From Deltaproteobacteria bacterium (lineage in GTDB: Bacteria > Desulfobacterota > DSM-4660 > Desulfatiglandales > Desulfatiglandaceae): a stretch of 64,000 nucleotides of DNA. The stretch is taken from the NCBI GenBank assembly GCA_021737785.1, contig JAIPDI010000020.1, forward strand, positions 26,009 through 90,008. Reading direction: 5' to 3'. The position numbers and the translations under genes are program-made. The first letter of the stretch is position 1. Each line of letters opens with the position of its first letter. This document shows, in pieces, positions 18,122 through 26,041 of the stretch. The notes beneath the pieces are model-generated. The model saw only the letters and a list, made by a program, of their open reading frames with translations, was not told where the DNA came from and searched no databases.

Positions 18122-19162
18122 ATGATCGTTGATATCGTCTTTGGGTTTTTGGGCTCCGGCAAGACCACTTTTATCACCAAGGCACTCGAGAAGTGGGGCG
18201 CAGAGGAAAAAATTGTTGTTCTGGTCAATGAATTTGGAGAGGTGGGCATAGACGGTGAGCTGCTGACAGGCAAAGGCGGCGATGTGGTGGAGATGCCCAG
18301 CGGGTGTATATGCTGCACGCTTCAGGAGGATTTCAGGGCACAAATGCTTGAAATCAGCGAGACCATCAAACCTGACAGGGTCATCGTAGAGCCCACCGGT
18401 GTGGCTACGATCGCGCAAGTCCGGTTCATCGTGGAGGCTGAACTCTTCGAGAATATCATTGATAAGATCAATAATATCCTGATCGCTGATGCCACCGGTT
18501 TTATGGGCCTGTATAAGGCCAACCGTCACTTTGTGGAATCGCAGGTCAGAAACGCCCAGCTCGCCCTTCTGAACAAGTGCGACAGGGTCGATAAGAGGAA
18601 GGCCATGGTTACCCAGGGGGCCTTATCGGCGATCAATCCCGAAATGACAGTCTTGATGACCGAATTCGGGGCAGTGGATTGGGCCGAGTATCAGTTTGCC
18701 CTGTCGACCGCCCCAAGTTTCCAAAAATGGGTGTCGAAAGCGGACGATAGCCACATAACAGGTGAGGGGGGCGAAAGGTCTATCCATCACCATGAAGCAC
18801 ATCCCCACAAAGAGGGTGAGCTGCATGTCCATTTCAATGAAGAGGAGGATGAACTGGGGTATGAGTCCTTTGGTTGTGTCTACCGCGATCAATCCTTTGA
18901 TCAAGGGGCGCTGGAAGGGCTTTTCCAACAACTCAAGGCCTCCAACTCGGGGATGGGAGATATTGTCAGGGCCAAAGGGATATTCAGGGTTTCTGATGGG
19001 TGGATGTTGATGGAAGTGGCATCCGGTGAGTTCTCATCCCAGCCGCTCAGACAATCCGCTGGAACCAAGGTTTCCATCATCGGCAAGGGCCTGGACCGGG
19101 AATTGATCGGATCTGCTCTTGAGAGTTGTATGTCGGTAGAAGACGTGATCAAGACCCCATAA
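18122..19162 (+). CDS. CobW/COG0523 GTPase with His-rich segment
   Basis: 346 residues. Walker A GFLGSGKTT (8-16), the metal-binding C62-x-C64-C65 (GCICC) and 'NKCD' guanine motif (151-154) identify the G3E CobW/metallochaperone family. A His/Glu-rich stretch at about 211-245 (HHHEAHPHK, HVHFNEEED) is a likely metal-storage loop, and a CobW C-terminal domain follows. Starts 24 bases after mtaC. MtaA and MtaB are zinc enzymes and the pathway needs cobalt, so it may deliver zinc or help cobalamin handling; which metal is not readable from sequence. Confidence 0.9.
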   Translation: MIVDIVFGFLGSGKTTFITKALEKWGAEEKIVVLVNEFGEVGIDGELLTGKGGDVVEMPSGCICCTLQEDFRAQMLEISETIKPDRVIVEPTGVATIAQVRFIVEAELFENIIDKINNILIADATGFMGLYKANRHFVESQVRNAQLALLNKCDRVDKRKAMVTQGALSAINPEMTVLMTEFGAVDWAEYQFALSTAPSFQKWVSKADDSHITGEGGERSIHHHEAHPHKEGELHVHFNEEEDELGYESFGCVYRDQSFDQGALEGLFQQLKASNSGMGDIVRAKGIFRVSDGWMLMEVASGEFSSQPLRQSAGTKVSIIGKGLDRELIGSALESCMSVEDVIKTP

Positions 19163-19314
19163 CATGAAACCGTGAACCTCAACAATATGACATGGAGGCA
19201 AGTAGATCAAGACCAGAGGTGATATCATTTTGAAACTTAGGACGTAGGCGCTTTAGTTGGTTACCGCCACGGGACCTGACAACTGTCGAACCGCCAGGAA
19301 AGGAGGAAAGGAAA

Positions 19315-19845
19315 ATGGTAGAATCCACACTTATGGCCATCAGTCTCATGTGGTTGCCCGTGGGATTGTTGCTTTTGGGTATAGGAGAAGCCAAGGGAAC
19401 GGGCGCCCTTGTCATCATGGTGGGCGCCCTTGTGCTGGTATCTGCGGTCATTCAGGCGGCCGTGTTTAGAGACCCTTGGATTGCCGCCCTCCTTTTTGCA
19501 TATGGGCTGTTTTATGCCATCGTCGGTTATTCATTATTCGCAGGGCTGGAGAACCTGAAGGCAGCGGGCAACGCCAGTTTCACCCTGATTCCGATCTCCA
19601 TCGTATATGTGATACTCGCCCTTACAGGGGGACCGGTCCTGGAAGGCGGCAAGCAGTTGATCGGCAAGAGCAATTTCCTGGCCCTGGCCTGCGCCGGTTA
19701 CACGGTGCTTTATGTTATGGTCTGGCTCAATGCATACGGCAAATTCTCTGCAAAGACCTTGGGCGTGTCACTTATCATATGGACCGTCGTGGGTCTTTGG
19801 CTTCCCTCCTTTTGGCTTCTGGCCACGGGTACGTTGCCGTTTTAG
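19315..19845 (+). CDS. Six-helix membrane protein, AmiS/UreI-like
   Basis: 176 residues, almost wholly hydrophobic, six predicted helices. Length, helix number, and an ending 'VGLWLPSFWLLATG' resemble the AmiS/UreI family of amide/urea channels; identity is from pattern only. AAGGAGGAAAGGAAA precedes ATG 19315. It lies between the mta genes and their regulator, so a role in methanol or other small neutral solute passage is a reasonable idea. Alternative: an unrelated small membrane protein of acetate-permease type. Confidence 0.6.
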   Translation: MVESTLMAISLMWLPVGLLLLGIGEAKGTGALVIMVGALVLVSAVIQAAVFRDPWIAALLFAYGLFYAIVGYSLFAGLENLKAAGNASFTLIPISIVYVILALTGGPVLEGGKQLIGKSNFLALACAGYTVLYVMVWLNAYGKFSAKTLGVSLIIWTVVGLWLPSFWLLATGTLPF

Positions 19846-19993
19846 GGTAGGGTATTAGGGGGATTTTCAGTTACGGTCCCAACCCAGAGGAATACAAGAA
19901 ATATCCTGTTCTGGTCCGCCTTCAAGCGCTTCTAAGTGATTCTAAGCCGGACCTGGGTTTTTCGCTGTCGTCATCTCATTCATGAGTTGAAAA

Positions 19994-21382
19994 ATGACAC
20001 AAGACACGGACAGAAACAAGCCGATCATACTTATCGTTGACGACCAGTACAGGACCTTCCGCCCCTTACTCCGCCTCATATCACAGGACCTGTTTTCGCC
20101 CATCTGGGCGCCGGATGCAAAGGACGGGTTGAAAATTCTGACAAATCACTCCGGTGGCGTGCAAGTCATCATCATTGATCTGAAATCTTCCGGTATGGGA
20201 GGCGGGGGATTTCTGCACCAGGCCAGGCAGATTGCCCCTCATGCGGCCATCCTGATCACTGCCCCGCTAGGGCCGTTTTTGTATCAACATGGGGCCTTTT
20301 ATGATTTTTCAGGACCCAGTCTGAAAGCGGATATCAATGCTGTTCTGTCGAGCATTGTGGAGAAAATGGGCGCAGGAAACGGGGCCTCTGCAAGCAAAGG
20401 TTCGCCGCACGAATGGAAAGAGCGCTTTGGCGTCATCATCGGTCGAAGCAAAGGAATCAACGAAATCTATCAGCTCATCGAAAAGCTGAGGAGTTCTTCT
20501 GCCACGGTGATGATCCAGGGGGAGAGCGGCACGGGAAAGGAACTGGTGGCCCAAACGATCCACCAGACCAGCTCCAGAAACGATCGTCCCTTTGTGGCCA
20601 TTAACTGCGGGGCCATCCCCGAAAATTTGATGGAGAGCGAACTGTTCGGGCATGAGCGAGGGGCCTTTACCACGGCCGTTCAGCAGAGGAAGGGGAAATT
20701 TGAGGCAGCCCACGGCGGCACTCTTTTCCTGGACGAAATCGGTGAACTGGACAGGGACCTGCAGGTCAAGCTTTTAAGGGTCCTGCAGGAGAAGGAATTC
20801 CAACGGGTGGGTGGGAACAGGTCATACGAGACGGATGTGCGTATTATCGCCGCCACCAGTAAGGATCTGAGAAGCGCTGTTGAGGCCGGGCATTTCCGGG
20901 ATGATCTTTTCTACCGCCTCAATGTGGTCCCTATTCATATCCCGCCCTTAAGGGAGAGGCGGGAGGATATCCCCTTGTTGCTGGATCATTTTTTCCACAA
21001 GATCTCCCGAGAAATGGACCGGTCCGTCCCCCTGATCACCGAAGGGGCGCTAAGCCTTTTGCTGGATTACTCCTACCATGGCAATGTCCGGGAACTGACC
21101 AATATCGTGGAACGGCTTCTCGTTACCTGCCCCAATGGAAAAATTACGCACCAGGATCTCCCTGACGAGGTGCGTGGGGAAGCGGAATTGGGACAAGGCC
21201 CTGCCGAAAGGTTGAAAAATCTGCAGGAGCCCGGAGTCTCTTTGCAGGAAATAGAAAAGGAACTCATTCTGAAAACCCTTAAGATGACCTCCTGGAACAA
21301 GGCGGCCACCGCCAGAATGTTAGGGATTACCCGGCGGCTTCTTTATCTTCGGCTATCGCAGTACGGCCTCTCTCCCCCATGA
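19994..21382 (+). CDS. Sigma-54 activator with degenerate receiver domain
   Basis: 462 residues. The N-terminal ~120 residues resemble a receiver ('ILIVDDQ', Asp in 'IIIDLKSSG') but the conserved Lys region reads 'FSGPSLK', so phosphorylation switching may be lost or altered. AAA+ domain: Walker A GESGTGKE, 'LFLDEIGE', and a sigma-54 loop reading GAFTTA instead of GAFTGA. C-terminal Fis helix-turn-helix 'NKAATARMLGITRRLLY'. Its stop codon is immediately followed by a palindrome and then the mtaB sigma-54 promoter, so it is the prime candidate mtaB activator. No histidine kinase is adjacent. Confidence 0.9.
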   Translation: MTQDTDRNKPIILIVDDQYRTFRPLLRLISQDLFSPIWAPDAKDGLKILTNHSGGVQVIIIDLKSSGMGGGGFLHQARQIAPHAAILITAPLGPFLYQHGAFYDFSGPSLKADINAVLSSIVEKMGAGNGASASKGSPHEWKERFGVIIGRSKGINEIYQLIEKLRSSSATVMIQGESGTGKELVAQTIHQTSSRNDRPFVAINCGAIPENLMESELFGHERGAFTTAVQQRKGKFEAAHGGTLFLDEIGELDRDLQVKLLRVLQEKEFQRVGGNRSYETDVRIIAATSKDLRSAVEAGHFRDDLFYRLNVVPIHIPPLRERREDIPLLLDHFFHKISREMDRSVPLITEGALSLLLDYSYHGNVRELTNIVERLLVTCPNGKITHQDLPDEVRGEAELGQGPAERLKNLQEPGVSLQEIEKELILKTLKMTSWNKAATARMLGITRRLLYLRLSQYGLSPP

Positions 21383-21385
21383 GAA

Positions 21386-21433
21386 TGTCACCTCGGGTTA
21401 CACGAAAAAGGGAAAGTGTACCCGGAGGTGACA
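21386..21433 (+). promoter_or_regulatory. Palindromic enhancer candidate upstream of mtaB
   Basis: Two 18-base arms, TGTCACCTCGGGTTACAC (21386-21403) and GTGTACCCGGAGGTGACA (21416-21433), are inverted with 16 of 18 positions matching around a 12-base spacer. They sit 90-137 bases upstream of the -24 element of the mtaB promoter. No T-run follows, so a binding site is more likely than a terminator, though the RNA could also fold. Half-site TGTCAC is shared with 15425-15449. Confidence 0.65.
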
Positions 21434-21521
21434 GGGCGGCGTCGCATGCATGAATGCGCTGGGTTGAAGGAAAATAAAGCAAGCAAAATCAAATTGTTAT
21501 ACGATTCAACGATAACTGCTT

Positions 21522-21537
21522 TGGCACATCAATTGCA
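21522..21537 (+). promoter_or_regulatory. Sigma-54 promoter of mtaB
   Basis: TGGCAC-ATCAA-TTGCA, an exact match to the sigma-54 consensus with correct GG/GC spacing, about 140 bases upstream of mtaB ATG. The downstream leader (21538-21674) shows no gene and ends in a GAGAAAGGGGG ribosome-binding region. Confidence 0.9.
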
Positions 21538-21674
21538 AAATCTATGGAAGCAGGATAAGCGGGGTGAACCCAATTCGGCGGTTTGGAGGGAGGTGAAAAG
21601 GGGAGGTATTCGGATAGGGGAGAGAGAAGATGGTTGCTCAATGTAGTTTTCATATTTGAGAAAGGGGGATAAAA

Positions 21675-23054
21675 ATGGCACGAAAAGCGATAACAAAAAT
21701 GGCGTATGCCAGCGGTGCGGAAATGATGTTCGGCACTGCCAAAACTCCGGTGACCACCAAGAGGGGGATCGAGGTTGGGGGAGGGTATGTCCATCCCCAT
21801 ATCGTCCCACACCCCAGGCCGGGCAGTGAAAAGACCATGAAGACCCTGTTGAGGGAATATGAAAAGGCCAATGGGGACGCCCTGGAGAGAATGACCATTG
21901 TGGGTCACCCCACCCTTTATCTGGAAAATGAGCATATCTTCCAGATGACCCACAATCCCAAATGGGGCGGGGAGATCGCTGCCCAGACCGCCAAGCAGAT
22001 GGACGACTATCTGGAGAAATATGGGCTCAAGGCCGCTTATCAATCCACACCGGCCGATCTGCGCAAACCCGACATGCATCATATGCGGACCAGCGACTAC
22101 ACCATGGAGATCCTTGAGAGCTTTAAAGAGGTCTCCAAATACGCGGATACCTGTTGCATCGAATCCATGGGGGGCAAGGAGATCTTCGACCATGCCATTA
22201 TCCGTAATGACATCACCGGTATCCTTTTTGGGATTGGTGTCTTGGGTTCGATCGATATGGAGTGGATGTGGGACCAGATCGTGGAGATCTGCAAGAAGAA
22301 CAAGTGTATTCCCGGCGGAGACACCAACTGTTCCGAGGCCAACACCGCCATGTTCATGGCCGGCGGTATGACCTCCAAGGACGTGCCCCATGTCATGGCC
22401 GCCTTAGCCAGGGCCATCTGTGCCGGCAGGAGCATGGTAGCCGTTGAATGCGGGGCCACCGGACCGACCAAGGATTGCGCCTATGAGAATCCCATTGTCA
22501 AGGCCATGACCGGGGTTCCGGTCGCCACCGAGGGAAAGGCCAGCGCCTGCGGCCATTCCGATCTTGCCAGCAATCTCATTATGGCGGTGTGTGACCTGTG
22601 GAGCAACGAGGCCGTGGAATACCACGACATGTTCGGCGCCACCACCACGTCGGTCTTTGCGGAGATCCTGGGCTATGACTGCGCCATACTCAACACGGCC
22701 CTTGAATTGGGTTACCAGGAACAGATGAAGGAAATCCTGGTCAACTCCGACATGTACAGGGATTCGCACAGCCTGATCCTGGCCCCGGACAATGCGTGGG
22801 AGATAGGCAACGCCATTGTCAGCAACAGGTCCAAGGGTTACTATGAAAGTGCAAGGGCTGCGGCCATCAAGGCGGGCGAGATTATTCTGGGTGATCCCAA
22901 GATGAAGCTGACCGCCCTTGAGAAGAATGCCCTTGACAAGGCCATGAAGGACTTGGAGGGCCTGCCGGATACCCAGGCAAACTTTATTGATATGTGCCTG
23001 GATAGATACAAAGGCGTCAACGGCTTTAACCCGGATTCCTATGGGCTAAAATAA
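21675..23054 (+). CDS. mtaB: Methanol:corrinoid methyltransferase MtaB
   Basis: 459 residues, matching the 461 of Methanosarcina MtaB. Strong family resemblance at the start ('ITKMAYASGAEMMFGTAKTPV', 'EVGGGYVHPHIVPHPRPG') and through 'IPGGDTNCSEANTAMFMAGG', 'AVECGATGPTKDCAYENP' and 'TEGKASACGHSD', the Cys-rich stretches that supply the zinc site. Activates methanol with zinc and passes the methyl group to the Co(I) of MtaC. Expressed as a single-gene unit between its own sigma-54 promoter and a terminator, apart from mtaAC, which allows different protein levels. Confidence 0.94.
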   Translation: MARKAITKMAYASGAEMMFGTAKTPVTTKRGIEVGGGYVHPHIVPHPRPGSEKTMKTLLREYEKANGDALERMTIVGHPTLYLENEHIFQMTHNPKWGGEIAAQTAKQMDDYLEKYGLKAAYQSTPADLRKPDMHHMRTSDYTMEILESFKEVSKYADTCCIESMGGKEIFDHAIIRNDITGILFGIGVLGSIDMEWMWDQIVEICKKNKCIPGGDTNCSEANTAMFMAGGMTSKDVPHVMAALARAICAGRSMVAVECGATGPTKDCAYENPIVKAMTGVPVATEGKASACGHSDLASNLIMAVCDLWSNEAVEYHDMFGATTTSVFAEILGYDCAILNTALELGYQEQMKEILVNSDMYRDSHSLILAPDNAWEIGNAIVSNRSKGYYESARAAAIKAGEIILGDPKMKLTALEKNALDKAMKDLEGLPDTQANFIDMCLDRYKGVNGFNPDSYGLK

Positions 23055-23071
23055 GACTAACCGTTTGATTT

Positions 23072-23122
23072 GGGAGGGTGTAGCATGCTGTTTTAAATGC
23101 CCAGCAATGCCCTCCCTTTTTT
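23072..23122 (+). terminator. Terminator after mtaB
   Basis: GGGAGGG (23072-23078) pairs with CCCTCCC (23110-23116), with inner pairing of GCATGCTG and CAGCAATGC, followed by six T (23117-23122). Intrinsic terminator closing the mtaB transcript. Confidence 0.85.
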
Positions 23123-23155
23123 GATAGAGAGCACCGTATACTGAAAGGAGGGGTG

Positions 23156-23434
23156 ATGGCAATAACTTATCCAAAAATTGGCAACCAGGTGGTGGCAAAG
23201 ATCATTGAAACAAAGGGTGACTGCACCATCGGCATGAAGGTGGGAGATGAATTTGATTTGGATATCCACAAGTGTGGTAACTTTTGCGGGTATTTCTATC
23301 ATAATATCTTTAATTGGGTAAGTACCCTCCAGCTTGGTGGGACGTTCCCGCTCGGTGAAGATCCCGACATTCAGTACTGGGACTGCCCAAACCCCAATAA
23401 TAGGGTAAAGATTGAACTGAAACGAGTAAAATGA
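23156..23434 (+). CDS. TIGR04076-type small protein
   Basis: 92 residues. AAGGAGG ends 4 bases before ATG 23156; a GTG at 23153 is too close to it. The layout matches the small TIGR04076 family as I remember it: an N-terminal strand-rich half, 'HKCGNFCGYFYHNIF' in the middle and a final 'WDCPNPNNRVKIELKRV'. Function unknown for the family. Lies between the mtaB terminator and ramA, so it may belong to the RamA operon. Confidence 0.75.
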   Translation: MAITYPKIGNQVVAKIIETKGDCTIGMKVGDEFDLDIHKCGNFCGYFYHNIFNWVSTLQLGGTFPLGEDPDIQYWDCPNPNNRVKIELKRVK

Positions 23435-23471
23435 TTTAGGTGGAATCGGACTGCCCATCAGAGATAGCGGG

Positions 23472-23684
23472 ATGATTGCGTGCACGCGGTGCGGCCAGTG
23501 GCATACGGATGCGGAGAAGGCATTGGGGAGAAGACTCTCCTGCACCGAGGTCAAGGCATACTGGGCGGGAATAAGACGCGAGCACATTCGACTGTATGGC
23601 CATCGTGCCCAGATTACGACCGACGATTCGGATAATTGGATATGTTATACATGTAAACGAAGGCTGCAAGGGATGGACGAGTAA
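23472..23684 (+). CDS. Small zinc-ribbon-like protein
   Basis: 70 residues with one CxxC near each end ('ACTRCGQWH' and 'ICYTCKRRL'), a classical four-Cys zinc-ribbon or rubredoxin-knuckle layout. The middle is basic. No family recognised. Its ribosome-binding site is weak, and the gap to ramA is only 19 bases, so it may be co-transcribed. Moderate confidence that it is expressed, based on the paired CxxC motifs. Confidence 0.55.
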   Translation: MIACTRCGQWHTDAEKALGRRLSCTEVKAYWAGIRREHIRLYGHRAQITTDDSDNWICYTCKRRLQGMDE

Positions 23685-23703
23685 GGAGGGATAAAAAAAC
23701 CAA

Positions 23704-25407
23704 ATGGCGACATTAGGCATTGCCTTGGACCTTGGCACCAGCGGCTTTCGCGGACATGCCATCGATCTCGATCAAGACGGAATTATTTTATCTACTGCGG
23801 TGACCACCCGTCATCCCCTCCCCGGGGCCAATGTCATCGACCATCTTCATTTTGCCTTGGAGGTCGGTCTGGACTGGGCCCACCAAGTGGTGGTGGATGC
23901 CGTAAATCAGGTCATCGACAACCTGAGGATCGATAAGAATGAAGTGGTGCGACTGGCCGTTTGCGGCAATCCCATCCAGCTTTCTCTTTTTCAGGAGATT
24001 GAGTTCAGGGACCTGGCCTATGCGGGGAAACGCAAACTGGAATCCCTGGGAGTCGTTTCTCCCAAGAGGGATGCGCAGATTGTAAAGGCCCCGGATATCC
24101 GAGGCCTTGATCTACCTTCCGATGCGGATATCCTGATCCCGCCGGCGGTTCGCCACGAGATCGGCGCCGATGCCCTGGCCATGATGATACAGACCGGCAT
24201 GCTGAAAAAGGACGAGATTGCCATTGTCACAGACTACGGCACCAACGCGGAGATGGCCCTCATTCACAGGGAGACGGTGTATACCGGTTCCACAGCGGCG
24301 GGCCCGGCCCTTGAAGGCCAGCAGATCGAGGATGGCCTCCTGGCGCTTCCGGGCGCCATATCAGATGTCGAATTCCAGCGGCAGGAAGAGGCTGTCGCAG
24401 CGGTGGGTTTCAAACGGGTTGAGAGCGATGACCAGGCCGAGAAGGGTTACTTGAAGACCTACGTTCTCGATAAAGAGATGATGCCGCGTCCTGGAGATAC
24501 GGTGGACCCAACCACCGGGAGTCTATTGGAAAAGGGAGAATTGGAGGCCGTTGGCATTACAGGGACCGGGGTTGTTGCCCTGCTAAGCCAGGGGATAAAC
24601 GCCAGACTCATCCATATCCCCCGGATCAATACCCCAGACATGGAAATCCATCTACCCAATGGAATCAAATTCACGGAAAACGATCTCATAGAGGCCGGAA
24701 AGGCCATCGGCTCAGTCAGGGCAGGTCACATCACCCTTTGTGAAGAGGCGGGCATCCAAATTGAAGACATCGAAACCGCCTATATGTCAGGGGCCTCCGG
24801 CACCTATGTGGACGCCCTCAAGGCCCAGCAAATCGGGATGATTCCCGCGAGGGTAAAGAAGATCTATCAAGTGGGAAATACCTCTTTGGCCATGGCCAGG
24901 GACATGGTCAGGGACGAGGAAAACCTCTGGCACATGAAGCAGGTGGCCGATGAACTGAGACAGCATCACTGCATGTTTGCGGAATCCAAGGTCTTTGAAA
25001 AGGTGTACATCCTGGAGCTATCATACTGGACAGAGGGGATGCCTTTTGAGCAATACCAAAAGTTTTTGAAAAGATACGGGCTTCCCGCCTTGAAAGAAGT
25101 GACCGAGCTGCCTGAAGTCATCAAGACCGTGGAAAAGGATATCCCCGATCTGGGGGTCATGGGACTCGAGATTATTCCCGATATCGGACAGCGAAAGACC
25201 ATTTACTTTGAAGGGTGTATAGGCGATGGGGCATGCATTGATGACTGCCAGGAAAAGGCCCTTGAAATGGAAGAACAGGACGGCAATTTTGGAATAACAA
25301 TCAATCTGGCGCTGTGTGACGGGGTGGCCTGTAGGAGATGTGAAAGGGCGTGCGGTGAAAAGGTATTTGACCTGATCAATCTGATAACGGCTGAGGTCCG
25401 GATTTAG
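23704..25407 (+). CDS. ramA: RamA-type corrinoid protein reductive activase
   Basis: 567 residues. N-terminal ASKHA ATPase with 'GIALDLGTSGFRGHAI' and 'IVTDYGTNAEMAL', and a C-terminal ferredoxin-like domain with Cys at 505, 511, 515, 538, 543, 546 and 550. The order (ATPase first, iron-sulfur last) is that of archaeal RamA, the opposite of the cluster A/B activases which have the iron-sulfur domain first. Seven ligand-like Cys are seen where two full [4Fe-4S] clusters would need eight. Likely reactivates MtaC by ATP-dependent reduction of Co(II). AAGGAGGG at about 23682 precedes ATG 23704. Confidence 0.9.
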   Translation: MATLGIALDLGTSGFRGHAIDLDQDGIILSTAVTTRHPLPGANVIDHLHFALEVGLDWAHQVVVDAVNQVIDNLRIDKNEVVRLAVCGNPIQLSLFQEIEFRDLAYAGKRKLESLGVVSPKRDAQIVKAPDIRGLDLPSDADILIPPAVRHEIGADALAMMIQTGMLKKDEIAIVTDYGTNAEMALIHRETVYTGSTAAGPALEGQQIEDGLLALPGAISDVEFQRQEEAVAAVGFKRVESDDQAEKGYLKTYVLDKEMMPRPGDTVDPTTGSLLEKGELEAVGITGTGVVALLSQGINARLIHIPRINTPDMEIHLPNGIKFTENDLIEAGKAIGSVRAGHITLCEEAGIQIEDIETAYMSGASGTYVDALKAQQIGMIPARVKKIYQVGNTSLAMARDMVRDEENLWHMKQVADELRQHHCMFAESKVFEKVYILELSYWTEGMPFEQYQKFLKRYGLPALKEVTELPEVIKTVEKDIPDLGVMGLEIIPDIGQRKTIYFEGCIGDGACIDDCQEKALEMEEQDGNFGITINLALCDGVACRRCERACGEKVFDLINLITAEVRI

Positions 25408-25441
25408 CAGAAAAAGGGTGTACCGCATAGGTGAATCGAGC

Positions 25442-26029
25442 ATGGACAAAAGCGTGGCAGACGCGGTGCTGATATCAGCCTTGAAGAATGCGAAGGGGAT
25501 CGTTGAAGTAAGTCCCTTTTTATTCGAAGATCGCCAGAAAATTTTAGATATTGAGCAGGATGCCGAAAACAGGTCCTTGATGGGGTTGGGGAAGGTGGTC
25601 AACACCGGAGTGAGGGAGGTCCTGATGTGCGATTATATATATATCGCCCTCAATAATATGGACTTTGACTGGGGTTGCCATGCCACGCTTGTGCTCATAA
25701 AGGACGGTGAAGTCGTTGGGGAAGAGGTTCGCGATGAGGGAGTCATTGCCACGCTGAGAAATAAGAAAAATGTCTGGTTTATGCACAGGAACTTTGTTGT
25801 TTACAAGGACAAGATCAATTTTCCCCAGGATATCATGAAAAAAATCTGCCATTTTGAGATCCCATGGCTCCCGGCAGAGTGGTGTACCGTGGAAAATGGC
25901 ACATTCCAATGTCACTCTATTATCTATGGCAATCCTTCCACCCCTTCAGACGTTTTCTTAAAGGACCAATATTTCGGAGGGTTGGACGAAAGGGGCCTGG
26001 GTACGATTCTCGTCGGCGTGAAAATGTAG
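25442..26029 (+). CDS. Uncharacterised protein in the methanol cluster
   Basis: 195 residues from ATG 25442; a GTG at 25418 would add eight residues and cannot be excluded. No family recognised, no signal peptide or membrane helix. Notable stretches are 'MCDYIYIALNNMDFDWGCHATLVLIKDGEVVGEEV' in the first half and 'LPAEWCTVENGTFQCHSII' late, with several Cys. Sits 34 bases after ramA and 12 before a kinase, so it is inside an operon. Could be a small ligand-binding or partner protein of RamA or of the kinase; nothing in the sequence decides. Confidence 0.65.
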   Translation: MDKSVADAVLISALKNAKGIVEVSPFLFEDRQKILDIEQDAENRSLMGLGKVVNTGVREVLMCDYIYIALNNMDFDWGCHATLVLIKDGEVVGEEVRDEGVIATLRNKKNVWFMHRNFVVYKDKINFPQDIMKKICHFEIPWLPAEWCTVENGTFQCHSIIYGNPSTPSDVFLKDQYFGGLDERGLGTILVGVKM

Positions 26030-26041
26030 GAGGCAAACAAA

